Of a stretch of DNA of 34,810 nucleotides, positions 9,501-15,471 are shown one piece after another. Source of the stretch: Marinospirillum sp. (GTDB lineage: Bacteria > Pseudomonadota > Gammaproteobacteria > Pseudomonadales > Halomonadaceae). The notes beneath the pieces were generated by a model that searched no databases, was not told the origin of the DNA, and saw nothing but the letters and a program-made list of their open reading frames with translations. The translations under genes were made by a program, and so were the position numbers. Positions within the stretch are counted from its first letter, which is position 1, and every line of letters starts with the position of its first letter. Location of the stretch: assembly GCA_007119985.1 (NCBI GenBank), contig SKOQ01000123.1, positions 1 through 34,810 of the forward strand, given 5' to 3'.

Positions 9501-9582
9501 CAGCCACAACAAAAATGATATTGCGAAAGCGGCGATACTCGAGCTGTGTGCTGAGATTTGAGTCAGAAGAAGATGTAGCCAT
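6508..9582 (-). CDS. membrane sensor histidine kinase with periplasmic CxxCH (DUF3365-like), two PAS domains and a degenerate receiver
   Basis: A 1024-residue kinase. TM1 (about 22-42) and TM2 (about 219-238) enclose a periplasmic domain with one c-type haem motif, C177-V-D-C180-H181, in a context like the DUF3365/Tll0287-like family. Two cytoplasmic PAS domains follow (about 270-380 and 402-515); the first is Aer-like (SGYSAQELIGQNHRIINSG). HisKA has H546 in SHEIRTPMNG, and HATPase has NAIKFT, EDTGIGI and GTGLGLS (to about 765). A receiver-like fold follows (about 782-895) in which the phospho-acceptor Asp appears to be Lys828 and the conserved Lys is Trp. A helical tail may be a decayed Hpt. 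The haem motif suggests redox or gas sensing (inference). Its own relay seems dead, which fits the overlapping downstream kinase supplying receivers. Confidence 0.88.
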   Translation of the reverse strand: MATSSSDSNLSTQLEYRRFRNIIFVVAVAVALGLMFLGSWMARGVEQDVLLRSSKAYSDAVMQFRSFYSDVVLAPLHHHPDLIISDDYRQHDFALPIPATLTLDLVDYINQQDQQVYLSQVSHYPFPQRAERQLNAFEQEALAHLSQPHQSAYHRVDRIDDQPFLSYALPIRLDASCVDCHNNHPASPRHDWQVDDLRGIQVVSLPIQDTFTQHNQRLTLFFAAIFFILLASVGALIWMDSRILRALHLAREKSRALEKTTHALRQREFALDQHSIVSMTDPEGIITYVNQQFVNISGYSAQELIGQNHRIINSGHHPRAFFQQLWHTIAQGEVWHGEICNRAKSGERYWVAATLVPFLNLQGQPEQYIAIRTDITQQKRLEAKLFAKNQTLEKMAQDLRKQYLWMRDILEAVPLPVFLKDRQGRYLQVNQAFQQQMQIQNCIGLSAQDLFTPELTRLHEQSDQQLLLEGRGQQYEAEYRDAEGRLRYASFHKEPLTAEDGSILGLVGVVVDLSERRAWEASLLQAKEAAEAASLAKSQFLANMSHEIRTPMNGILGMTTLALQTQLTPTQKDYLQLVDSSAQALLVLLNDLLDFSKIEAGKLHLDPQPTDLLDLVTQPMKSLAMRAHQKNLSFEWVLTQDIATLPQQVLLDAGRLRQVLMNLGDNAIKFTQSGHLRLSIQWQDKAAPFGELILSLEDTGIGIAPEKQQAIFSAFTQADTSTTREFGGTGLGLSICQHLVHLMGGQLHLTSQPQQGSCFSVTLPLEVVPPGAARLPVSTSPVPLLWLADEASNRHSGHLMLSALGAEVMEIDAEVEEESLCLAPLVIKHHPPFFDALDWIAARQQTNPHWNQPILLLTPLLTQQENQQLQSLGINQHLSWPPLWQELQTSLKQLIHKPQESSLAVGPSTWVWDSLSEALRSHYAPHVLRQLDPLLAEIEQALVHHRPVAPLLHVVWSQLSLLQVTYLAAPLEDLLAQLSQPPSAEQRAALQHFMYHLASWRMELASVCHTTTSSLSLSSESAHE

Positions 9583-9608
9583 AGTCTGCTACCATAAAGA
9601 CGGTATTT

Positions 9609-9637
9609 TTTACATTTTGCCACAAAAGCCCTAGTAT
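9609..9637 (+). promoter_or_regulatory. candidate sigma-70 promoter for the single-domain response regulator
   Basis: TTTACA (9609-9614) and TAGTAT (9632-9637) with exactly 17 bases between, giving a predicted leader of about 38 bases before the TTG start at 9682. It lies in the 99-base gap shared with the divergent kinase operon. Matches are 5/6 and 4/6 to consensus; not tested. Confidence 0.4.
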
Positions 9638-9681
9638 GCGCAGTGATTCTTCTCTACGGACAGTGACTGAAAGGCCTTCAA

Positions 9682-10083
9682 TTGAGTAAACCAACTTCTT
9701 CAGATTTGCCACCGATCACCGTTGTGATTGCTGATGACACTTCGATTATGCGCAGCCTACTGCGCCAGATTTTAAAAGATCGTGGCTTCCAAGTCGTTGC
9801 TGAGGCGGGTAATGGCGTCGATGCTGTGCAGCTGGTGAAGCAATACAAACCCCAGGTGGTGTGCCTTGATATTGAAATGCCAGAAATGAGTGGCTTAGAA
9901 GCCTTGACAAAAATCAGGAAAATGGAGGAGCCGCCAGAGGTCATCATGGTCACCGGCGATAGCCAAGCGGCGAGTGTGCAACAAGCGATGCAAGCAGGCG
10001 CGCGCGGTTATATTTTAAAGCCTTTTCAAGCCGATAAAATTGTCAGTAGCATCTATAAGGCCTTGCAGCCCAAGTCAGGCTGA
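9682..10083 (+). CDS. single-domain CheY-like response regulator (TTG start)
   Basis: A 133-residue receiver with no output domain. The acidic pair is in VVIADDTS, the phospho-acceptor Asp in VVCLDIEMPEMSG, the switch Thr in IMVTGDS and the conserved Lys in ILKPF. Soluble and cytoplasmic; it could act at the flagellar motor, as a phosphate sink or as a relay intermediate. The start appears to be TTG (9682-9684) after AAAGG: an in-frame TGA lies six codons upstream and the first in-frame ATG is inside helix 1. Divergent from the kinase pair and convergent with cheV, 12 bases apart, so it is placed to receive phosphate from either kinase. It lacks obvious FliM-binding hallmarks that I can judge by eye, so the CheY role is only one option. 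Confidence 0.85.
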   Translation: MSKPTSSDLPPITVVIADDTSIMRSLLRQILKDRGFQVVAEAGNGVDAVQLVKQYKPQVVCLDIEMPEMSGLEALTKIRKMEEPPEVIMVTGDSQAASVQQAMQAGARGYILKPFQADKIVSSIYKALQPKSG

Positions 10084-10095
10084 GTACCTCACCTT

Positions 10096-11037
10096 TTAAC
10101 CTTGCGTGGAGCGCAAGCGAAAATGATCCAACACCGCTTGAGCGAGTTCGTTGGCATCAAACTTGGCAATAAAGTTATCTGCTCCCACACGGGCCACCAT
10201 CGATTTGTTAAAAACACCTGATAAGGAGGTATGGAGCAAAATATGCAGCGGAGCCAAGCGTGCATCGGCTTTGACTTTTCTAGTCAGTGTATAGCCATCC
10301 ATTTCCGGCATTTCAATATCTGAAATCATCATCAGATATTCTTGATTGACATCCTTGCCCTCACTGGCGAGTTGGGTCAAGTGTTCATAGGCTTGTAAGC
10401 CGTCTTTTAATAAAACAGATTCTAACTCGACTTCCTCAAGGCAGCGCTTGATTTGGTTACGGGCGACCACCGAATCATCGACCACCAAGAGCTTACGTGG
10501 CACCTGAGCGGTTTTTAGGGATTCAAAATCATCATTGAGCTGCGCATTCATTTGCATCGCTGAAGGGGTGACTTCAGAAATCACCTTTTCGACATCCACA
10601 ATTTCAACTAAACGATCGTTATAGCGCGTTACCGAGGTGAGGTAGTGACGATGGCCTATACCCTTAGGCGGGAGCAGAATGTCACTCCATTGAAGGTTGA
10701 TAATGCTATCAATAGATTGCACCAAAAATCCCTGCATACGGCGATTGTATTCGCAGACGATAACCTGCTGTTTGCGCGGTTCAGTCACCTTGCCTGATTG
10801 GATGGCGCTGAGCATATCCAAAATAGGAAGAGGGCCATCCATGGTATTGGCAACGCCGACCACATGCGGATGATGATAGGGCAGTTGAGTCAGAGGCGGG
10901 CAGGCAATGATTTTCTTGACCTTGAAAACATTGATGCCGTAAATCTGGCCATTTTGTAAGCGAAAGAGCAGCAGCTCTAAGCGATTTTCGCCTGCCATTT
11001 GTGTGCGCTGATTCACATTGTGCAGCAACTGACTCAT
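10096..11037 (-). CDS. cheV: chemotaxis coupling protein CheV (CheW-REC)
   Basis: A 313-residue protein with an N-terminal CheW-like domain (about 15-165; LELLLFRLQNGQIYGINVFKV and VVGVANTMDGPLPILDM) that links receptors to CheA. A C-terminal receiver (about 180-305) has the acidic pair in LLVVDDSVVARNQ, the phospho-acceptor in MMISDIEMPEMDGY, a Thr/Ser switch in LLHTSLSG and the Lys in FIAKFDANEL. The family is thought to adapt or buffer CheA signalling. AGAGGGA precedes the ATG at 11035-11037. It is a single gene facing the response regulator, with its own upstream gap and no flagellar genes nearby. Its position beside the sensory kinases and the Aer-like receptor suggests a shared behavioural module. 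Confidence 0.95.
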   Translation of the reverse strand: MSQLLHNVNQRTQMAGENRLELLLFRLQNGQIYGINVFKVKKIIACPPLTQLPYHHPHVVGVANTMDGPLPILDMLSAIQSGKVTEPRKQQVIVCEYNRRMQGFLVQSIDSIINLQWSDILLPPKGIGHRHYLTSVTRYNDRLVEIVDVEKVISEVTPSAMQMNAQLNDDFESLKTAQVPRKLLVVDDSVVARNQIKRCLEEVELESVLLKDGLQAYEHLTQLASEGKDVNQEYLMMISDIEMPEMDGYTLTRKVKADARLAPLHILLHTSLSGVFNKSMVARVGADNFIAKFDANELAQAVLDHFRLRSTQG

Positions 11038-11131
11038 AGCTATCCCTCTGGTTCATGAACTGGCAGGCTGATTGAACCTTGAAGCATAGCAGGATGCAAA
11101 CATTATTCATCAAAACTTAAAAAATAAAGAC

Positions 11132-11163
11132 AAAAAAGCCCACCAGGTTTACCAAGGTGGGCT
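11132..11163 (-). terminator. Rho-independent terminator of the DUF2892 gene
   Basis: Perfect 8-bp stem (AGCCCACC at 11137-11144, GGTGGGCT at 11156-11163) with an 11-base loop, followed on the minus strand by a T-rich tract beginning TTTTTGTC. It starts 20 bases after the DUF2892 stop codon and separates that gene from cheV. Confidence 0.9.
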
Positions 11164-11183
11164 GATCTGTTGATTCCGCTGGG

Positions 11184-11387
11184 TTATTTAAAAGCACTGC
11201 CCGTCGGAATGCCAAGCTTTTTGAAAAGCATCACTGCAGGACAGAAGCCGGTAAAACTGGCTTGCAACATGTTGAGGCCGATAAATACGGTTAGCCACAT
11301 AAAAGCGGGATGCACCAGCTGAGTGAGAGCGACGCTGACCAGAATCATGATGCTGGCAAAGGTCAGTAGAGCGCGATCAATATTCAT
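11184..11387 (-). CDS. small inner-membrane DUF2892 (YgaP transmembrane-like) protein
   Basis: A 67-residue protein starting MNIDRALLTFAS, with two hydrophobic helices (about 6-26 and 28-45) and the family pattern GLNMLQASFTGFCPAVMLFKKLG. DUF2892 is the membrane part of the sulfurtransferase YgaP; here it stands alone with no rhodanese domain. The single Cys in GFCP is typical. The ATG at 11385-11387 follows AGGAGTT; the longer frame to 11438 adds a polar leader and has no better ribosome binding site. Single-gene transcript closed by a strong terminator, with a perfect AT-rich palindrome upstream. A link to sulfide or thiol stress is an inference from the family. Confidence 0.85.
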   Translation of the reverse strand: MNIDRALLTFASIMILVSVALTQLVHPAFMWLTVFIGLNMLQASFTGFCPAVMLFKKLGIPTGSAFK

Positions 11388-11439
11388 TGCGTAACTCCTA
11401 AAGCAAGAGGGGGTCAGTATGAGCGATTTGTTTCTCATG

Positions 11440-11470
11440 GATTAAATAATTAGATTATTCTTATTTAATC
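11440..11470. promoter_or_regulatory. AT-rich palindromic operator candidate upstream of the DUF2892 gene
   Basis: Perfect 10-bp arms GATTAAATAA (11440-11449) and TTATTTAATC (11461-11470) around an 11-base centre, ending 53 bases upstream of the DUF2892 start. AT-rich palindromes are used by ArsR-family repressors of YgaP-like genes, but no regulator gene is adjacent. Followed by neither a gene end nor a T-run, so not a terminator. Confidence 0.5.
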
Positions 11471-11538
11471 TTAGCATACACCCTCTGGCTAGAAGCAACA
11501 AGTGGCAACGCCTTGGTCTCTCGCTGAGCCATCACGCA

Positions 11539-12186
11539 TCATAGGCGGTAAACGCTTTTGGTCATCACCTTAGACATCAGTGTCATGACCTTTTTGACTG
11601 GGGCAGGAAAGCGCACCCCCCCAGCTGCCAGTGCCCAGTCAGCATGATGGGCTTCGTCCTCATGCATCTGCTGTAAAATCGCGCGCGAGCGTTGATCTTG
11701 GGCAGGCAGAGATTCAAAGTGCTCTTCCAGATGATGACAAACCTGATCTTCGGTAGCGGCCACAAAACCGAGGCTGTAACGATCCCCCGCCAAACCCGCT
11801 ACAGCACCGATACCAAAAGACAAGCCATAAAAAAGTGGATTCAGTAGGCTGGTGCGGCTATCCAATTCTTGTAAGCGTTGATCACACCAAGCGAGGTGAT
11901 CGATTTCTTCTTGTGCTGCTTGAGTCATCTGGTCGCGCACTTCATCGAGCTTGGCGGTCAGTGCCTGACCTTGGTAGAGGGCTTGGGCGCAGACTTCACC
12001 GGTATGGTTGATCCGCATCAGGCCAGCTGCATGGCGCTTTTCTTCGACGCTCATTTCAGTGTGTTCTTGCTGTAACGCTGGATTAGGGCGATAGGGCTGC
12101 GCTGCGCGTGGAATCAGTGTGCGCAGCAAAACATCGACCTGCTCAATCACTTGATCAGCACGGTTGAGTTGACGTGAACGAGACAT
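11539..12186 (-). CDS. coq7: 2-octaprenyl-3-methyl-6-methoxy-1,4-benzoquinol hydroxylase (Coq7-type, di-iron)
   Basis: A 215-residue ferritin-like di-iron monooxygenase for the C6 hydroxylation step of ubiquinone synthesis; it replaces UbiF in many gammaproteobacteria. Iron ligands are visible as HTGEVCAQ, EEIDHLAW, EDQVCHHLEEH and EDEAHHADW, giving the repeated E...ExxH pattern. A hydrophobic stretch (LFYGLSFGIGAVAGLAG) would sit on the inner membrane. The ATG at 12184-12186 follows GAGGAG; six extra upstream residues are possible but less likely. Same strand as pta-ackA, but separated by 72 bases containing a strong GC hairpin, so probably its own unit. The enzyme needs oxygen, in contrast to the fermentative genes next to it. 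Confidence 0.95.
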   Translation of the reverse strand: MSRSRQLNRADQVIEQVDVLLRTLIPRAAQPYRPNPALQQEHTEMSVEEKRHAAGLMRINHTGEVCAQALYQGQALTAKLDEVRDQMTQAAQEEIDHLAWCDQRLQELDSRTSLLNPLFYGLSFGIGAVAGLAGDRYSLGFVAATEDQVCHHLEEHFESLPAQDQRSRAILQQMHEDEAHHADWALAAGGVRFPAPVKKVMTLMSKVMTKSVYRL

Positions 12187-12211
12187 AGGGGCTCCTCGTA
12201 GCAAAGGTGAG

Positions 12212-12231
12212 CACCCCCGAAATCGGGGGTG
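12212..12231. repeat. GC-rich hairpin between ackA and coq7
   Basis: CACCCCCG (12212-12219) and CGGGGGTG (12224-12231), perfect 8-bp arms with a tight AAAT loop. It lies 27 bases after the ackA stop on the transcribed strand and 25 bases before the coq7 start. No T-run follows, so it is either a weak terminator or a processing/attenuation element between the two genes. Confidence 0.5.
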
Positions 12232-12258
12232 GTTGAGGCCAGGCCATAGGAGAAGTGT

Positions 12259-13482
12259 TTAAGCCACGCCAAGTTGTTTCAGTGTATGGCGGGCAATCAT
12301 CTTCTCTTCATTGGTTGGAATGGAGAAGATTTTAACGCGACTGGCGTCAGATGAAATCAAATATTCATTGGCTTGGTTGCGTCGTGGATCGATTTCCATA
12401 CCCAGCCAAGCGTTTTGTTTCACCACGGCGGCGCGTAAATCAGCATCATTTTCACCAACGCCACCGGTGAAAACCATCACATCGACACCACCGAGTGCCG
12501 CAGCCAGTGAGCCTGTTTCGCGCGCAATACGATACACAAACATATCGATTGCAGCCTTGGCAAGAGGTTCAGCAGATTGCTTGAGTGCGAGCATTTCTGA
12601 GGCAATGCCCCCAGAAACACCATACCAGCCACACTCTTTATAGAGCATTTTCTCTAGTGCTTTGGCATCCATCCCTTTTTCTTGCATCAGATACAGCAGC
12701 ACGCCGGGATCGAGCTGTCCGCAGCGAGTACCCATTGGGAGACCTTCAACGGCGGTAAAGCCCATCGTTGAAGCGCGGCTTTGGCCTTGATCAATGGCAC
12801 ACATCGAACTGCCTGCGCCAAGATGTGCCACGATCAGTTTTTTCTCTGCCAGCTCAGCATCCAAGCGCGAGAGCTTGTCGTGAATATATTCATAAGAGAG
12901 GCCGTGGAAGCCATAGCGTCGCACGCCTTCGTCTGTGTACTGGCGCGGAATGGCAAATTCACTGGCAATGCGTGGAATGCTGGTATGAAAGGCTGTATCA
13001 AAGCAAGCCACTTGCGGACAGGTGGGCAGAAACTCTTGGCAGAGGTAAATCAGCTTTAAGTTATACGGCTGATGAAGAGGCGCGAGCGGCACGAGTGTCT
13101 CTAAAAAGGCCATGACATCGGCATCCACCACGACAGGCTGAGCATAGCGCTCACCGCCATGTACCACGCGATGGCCAACCCAGGCAATTTCATACTGAGG
13201 TGTATTCTGCTCTATCCATTGCAGCACAAACTTTAATGCTTGGGCGTGTGCTTGCTGATGAGCGACATCCAGCTGCTCTTTATCCAACATTTGTTTATCG
13301 ACGAGCACCCCATCTGGGTGTTCGCTGTGATCATAGATCTCAAGGCGTGCAGGGCCGGAAAGGTTGGCGACCTTGACGCGAAAATGCTGGCTGACTTCAC
13401 CTTGATCCACATTAAAGAGAGAGCATTTCAGGCTCGAAGAGCCAGCATTAACGATCAAAATCATTTGTTTTTTGGCGCTCAT
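12259..13482 (-). CDS. ackA: acetate kinase
   Basis: A 407-residue ASKHA-fold kinase interconverting acetyl phosphate + ADP with acetate + ATP. Family motifs are present in order: VNAGSSSLKCSLF at the N-terminus, WVGHRVVHGGE (catalytic-site Arg/His), CFDTAFH, RYGFHGLSYEYI, VAHLGAGSS, and the GGVGEND phosphate-binding region near the end. Length matches the usual 395-410. The ATG at 13480-13482 follows AAGGAG and lies 15 bases after pta, so the two form a pta-ackA operon transcribed from the pta side. Acetyl phosphate from this pathway can also phosphorylate response regulators such as those nearby. Confidence 0.97.
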   Translation of the reverse strand: MSAKKQMILIVNAGSSSLKCSLFNVDQGEVSQHFRVKVANLSGPARLEIYDHSEHPDGVLVDKQMLDKEQLDVAHQQAHAQALKFVLQWIEQNTPQYEIAWVGHRVVHGGERYAQPVVVDADVMAFLETLVPLAPLHQPYNLKLIYLCQEFLPTCPQVACFDTAFHTSIPRIASEFAIPRQYTDEGVRRYGFHGLSYEYIHDKLSRLDAELAEKKLIVAHLGAGSSMCAIDQGQSRASTMGFTAVEGLPMGTRCGQLDPGVLLYLMQEKGMDAKALEKMLYKECGWYGVSGGIASEMLALKQSAEPLAKAAIDMFVYRIARETGSLAAALGGVDVMVFTGGVGENDADLRAAVVKQNAWLGMEIDPRRNQANEYLISSDASRVKIFSIPTNEEKMIARHTLKQLGVA

Positions 13483-13497
13483 ATTCCACTCCTTGAA

Positions 13498-14472
13498 TTA
13501 AACCAGACGGCCCATTTTGCGGGCGACCATGACAGCCACAGCACAAGAGGACAAACGCTCTAAGGGCTTAGCGGCGCGGCTGGTGAGAATGATCGGCACA
13601 CGAGCGCCCATCACGATACCGGCCGCCTTGGCATTGGCGAGGTATTGCAGCTGCTTGGCAAACATATTGGCTGATTCAAGATCAGGTGCGACCAGAATAT
13701 CCACATCACCTGGAATGGGGGAGTTGATGCCTTTATCTTCGGCGGCTTCTTTAGAGATGGCGTTATCAAAAGCCAAGGGGCCGTCGACCAGTGCGCCAGT
13801 CACCTGTCCACGGTCAACCATCTTGCACAGGGCAGCGGCATCCAGCGTCGATTGGATATGGGGTTTGACCTTCTCAACGGCAGAAAGGATCGCCGCTTTG
13901 GGTAGATCGACACCTAGCGCATGCGCGCAATCGATCGCATTTTGCAGAATATCGCGTTTATCCAGCAGATTAGGGGCAATATTGATCGCAGCATCGGTGA
14001 TGAAAAGCGTCTTGTGGTAGCTGGGCACATCCATGATGAAAACGTGTGATAGGCGGCGTTCAGTACGCAGTCCGCCTGTTCTGGAGACAACAGCGCCTAA
14101 AAGCTCCGAGGTGCCGAGCTTGCCTTTCATTAAGGCATGGACTTGGCCCAGACGTGCCATTTCGACAGCCTTCTCTGCCGCTTGGTGGCTGTGTTCGGTA
14201 TCGATAATCTGGTAATCCTTCAGATCCAGTTGATGCTCAGCTGCAACAGCACGAATTTTCTTTTCTGGGCCGACAAAAATAGGGGTGATGATGCTGGCTT
14301 CAGCGGCTTCTAGAGCACCTTCTAGGCTATTGAAATCAACAGGGTGGACAACTGCGGTCGCCACGGGTGGGGCGTCCTTGGCCTGCTGAAGAATGCTCTC
14401 CAGCTGGTAGTGTTTGACGTTTTTAACTTCAAGTGCGTGGGGGGCAAGTACTTTTTTGATCGCATCATTCAT
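13498..14472 (-). CDS. pta: short phosphate acetyltransferase (phosphotransacetylase / phosphate butyryltransferase family)
   Basis: A 324-residue phosphate acyltransferase, expected to convert acetyl-CoA + phosphate to acetyl phosphate for AckA. Landmarks: ALMKGKLGTSELLGAVV, RTERRLSHVFIMDVP, TDAAINIAPNLLDKRDI and GALVDGPLAFDNAISKEAA. The pattern is closer to the short Pta and phosphate butyryltransferase-like group, also found as the C-terminal half of enoyl-CoA hydratase/Pta fusions, than to the 700-residue enterobacterial Pta; there is no P-loop-like DRTGG domain. The ATG at 14470-14472 with GGAT 8 bases upstream is preferred over a TTG two codons earlier. First gene of pta-ackA; a perfect palindrome lies about 105 bases upstream. 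A longer-chain acyl substrate cannot be excluded. Confidence 0.9.
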   Translation of the reverse strand: MNDAIKKVLAPHALEVKNVKHYQLESILQQAKDAPPVATAVVHPVDFNSLEGALEAAEASIITPIFVGPEKKIRAVAAEHQLDLKDYQIIDTEHSHQAAEKAVEMARLGQVHALMKGKLGTSELLGAVVSRTGGLRTERRLSHVFIMDVPSYHKTLFITDAAINIAPNLLDKRDILQNAIDCAHALGVDLPKAAILSAVEKVKPHIQSTLDAAALCKMVDRGQVTGALVDGPLAFDNAISKEAAEDKGINSPIPGDVDILVAPDLESANMFAKQLQYLANAKAAGIVMGARVPIILTSRAAKPLERLSSCAVAVMVARKMGRLV

Positions 14473-14577
14473 TGTCAATCATCCTTCAATCAAGCAGGGA
14501 AAATGGGGTGGGCTCAGAAGCTGCTGATCAACCTGAGCTTTGATCTGAGTGCTGGTTCTTGAGCAGAACTTCGGCCT

Positions 14578-14595
14578 ATTGAAACTGATTTCAAT
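14578..14595. promoter_or_regulatory. palindromic operator candidate upstream of pta-ackA
   Basis: ATTGAAA-CTGA-TTTCAAT, perfect 7-bp arms with a 4-base centre. It is in the 189-base gap between pta (start 14472) and hinT (stop 14662). It resembles but does not match an FNR box, since the TTGA/TCAA half-sites are 8 rather than 6 bases apart. The rest of the gap shows a small GC hairpin at 14635-14649 and nothing else I can name. Confidence 0.45.
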
Positions 14596-14661
14596 CTCAT
14601 TCTGGTGACACAGCACATGATGAGTGGATTGCCTACGCTCAGAGAGCGTGCCGTCATGAAG

Positions 14662-15006
14662 TTAGCCTGGGGGCCAGCTTAGGCCACGCCCAGCCAAGAC
14701 ATGCATGTGAATGTGCCAGACCGTTTGGCCGCCATCTTGGTTGCAGTTCATCACCACGCGATAACCTGCATCAGCAAAGCCGAGCTCTTTGGCCAGCTTG
14801 GCTGCCGTGATCTGTAAGCGCCCGACCAGCGCTGCATCCTCTTCTTCGAGGTCATTCAAGGTGGTGATGTGCTTTTTGGGGATCACCAGCAGGTGAATGG
14901 GGGCAGCAGGATGGATGTCATGAAAGGCGATCACCTGATCATCTTCGTAGGCGATTTTGGCGGGTAGCTGATGCTGAGCAATCTGACAAAAAATACAGTT
15001 TTCCAT
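14662..15006 (-). CDS. hinT: HIT-family purine nucleoside phosphoramidase HinT
   Basis: A 114-residue histidine-triad hydrolase that acts on AMP-lysine and other adenosine phosphoramidates. The catalytic triad HIHMHVL is near the C-terminus; the N-terminal CIFCQIA contains the two Cys common in bacterial HinT, and AFHDIHPAAPIHLLVIPKKHI is the adenosine-binding strand region. Ends soon after the triad with RGLSWPPG, as usual. AAGGAGCG precedes the ATG and begins directly after the T-tract of the fdxA terminator, so hinT is either read through from fdxA or uses a promoter inside it. Confidence 0.95.
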   Translation of the reverse strand: MENCIFCQIAQHQLPAKIAYEDDQVIAFHDIHPAAPIHLLVIPKKHITTLNDLEEEDAALVGRLQITAAKLAKELGFADAGYRVVMNCNQDGGQTVWHIHMHVLAGRGLSWPPG

Positions 15007-15017
15007 AGGCGCTCCTT

Positions 15018-15047
15018 AAAAAAACGGCCAGAAGTTGCTCTGGCCGT
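15018..15047 (-). terminator. Rho-independent terminator after fdxA
   Basis: Perfect 9-bp stem (ACGGCCAGA / TCTGGCCGT) with a 6-base loop followed by seven T on the minus strand. It starts 14 bases after the fdxA stop. The T-tract runs directly into the hinT Shine-Dalgarno sequence, so termination efficiency here should set hinT expression from the fdxA promoter. Confidence 0.9.
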
Positions 15048-15060
15048 GAAGTGAATCTGT

Positions 15061-15387
15061 TTACTCTTTCAATAAGTATTGGCGTTTGTCCTTTTTGCCA
15101 TCCCACTCGGTGGCCTCAGGGAGCGGGTCCTTGCGTTCGCTGATATTAGGCCAGACTTCAGCCAGTTCGGCATTGATCTGCACGAAGTCTTGCATGTCTG
15201 ACGGCAACTCATCCTCTGAGTAGATGGCCTTGGCGGGGCACTCGGGTTCGCAGAGGGCGCAGTCGATACATTCGTCTGGGTTGATGACCAAAAAGTTTGG
15301 CCCTTCATAAAAGCAATCGACCGGGCAGACTTCAACACAGTCTGTATATTTGCAACGAATGCAGTTTTCAGTCACAACAAAAGCCAC
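15061..15387 (-). CDS. fdxA: 7Fe ferredoxin FdxA (GTG start)
   Basis: A 108-residue ferredoxin carrying a 3Fe-4S and a 4Fe-4S cluster. Cysteines appear as CIRCKYTDCVEVCPVDC and CIDCALCEPECP, the FdxA arrangement, with the conserved FYEGPNFLVINPDEC between them and the FdxA-type C-terminal tail (WDGKKDKRQYLLKE). The start is GTG at 15385-15387 after GAGGAG; no ATG gives the conserved N-terminus. It lies downstream of mutS on the same strand, the mutS-fdxA order known from pseudomonads. An 84-base gap separates them. Soluble electron carrier; the partner is not known. Confidence 0.95.
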   Translation of the reverse strand: MAFVVTENCIRCKYTDCVEVCPVDCFYEGPNFLVINPDECIDCALCEPECPAKAIYSEDELPSDMQDFVQINAELAEVWPNISERKDPLPEATEWDGKKDKRQYLLKE

Positions 15388-15418
15388 GCGCTTCTCCTCA
15401 TCTCATTTTATCGGTATG

Positions 15419-15440
15419 GCAGAGGATCAACCTCCTCTGC
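15419..15440. repeat. hairpin between mutS and fdxA
   Basis: GCAGAGG (15419-15425) and CCTCTGC (15434-15440), perfect 7-bp arms with an 8-base loop, 31 bases after the mutS stop and in the leader region of fdxA. No T-run follows on either strand, so it is not a standard terminator. Confidence 0.35.
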
Positions 15441-15471
15441 ATTCTACTCGGGCTGATCTTTTTTTCCAGTC

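Noticed and set aside
10084..10095. Shared bidirectional terminator between the response regulator and cheV
   Set aside because: Only 12 bases separate the stop codons and no dyad is present.
11038..11131. Sigma-28 (flagellar) promoter for cheV
   Set aside because: I see no TAAA and GCCGATAA pair in the upstream region; only a weak sigma-70-like TATGCT is present.
13517..14020. Long open frame antisense to pta on the plus strand
   Set aside because: Its composition is that of a shadow of the conserved pta reading frame; no ribosome binding site and no recognisable domain.
14578..14595. FNR box upstream of pta-ackA
   Set aside because: The TTGA and TCAA halves are 8 bases apart instead of 6, so the spacing is wrong for FNR; reported only as a palindrome of unknown use.
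14635..14649. Hairpin ACGCTC-AGA-GAGCGT after hinT as a terminator
   Set aside because: Only 6 bp with a 3-base loop and no T-run on the hinT transcript strand.
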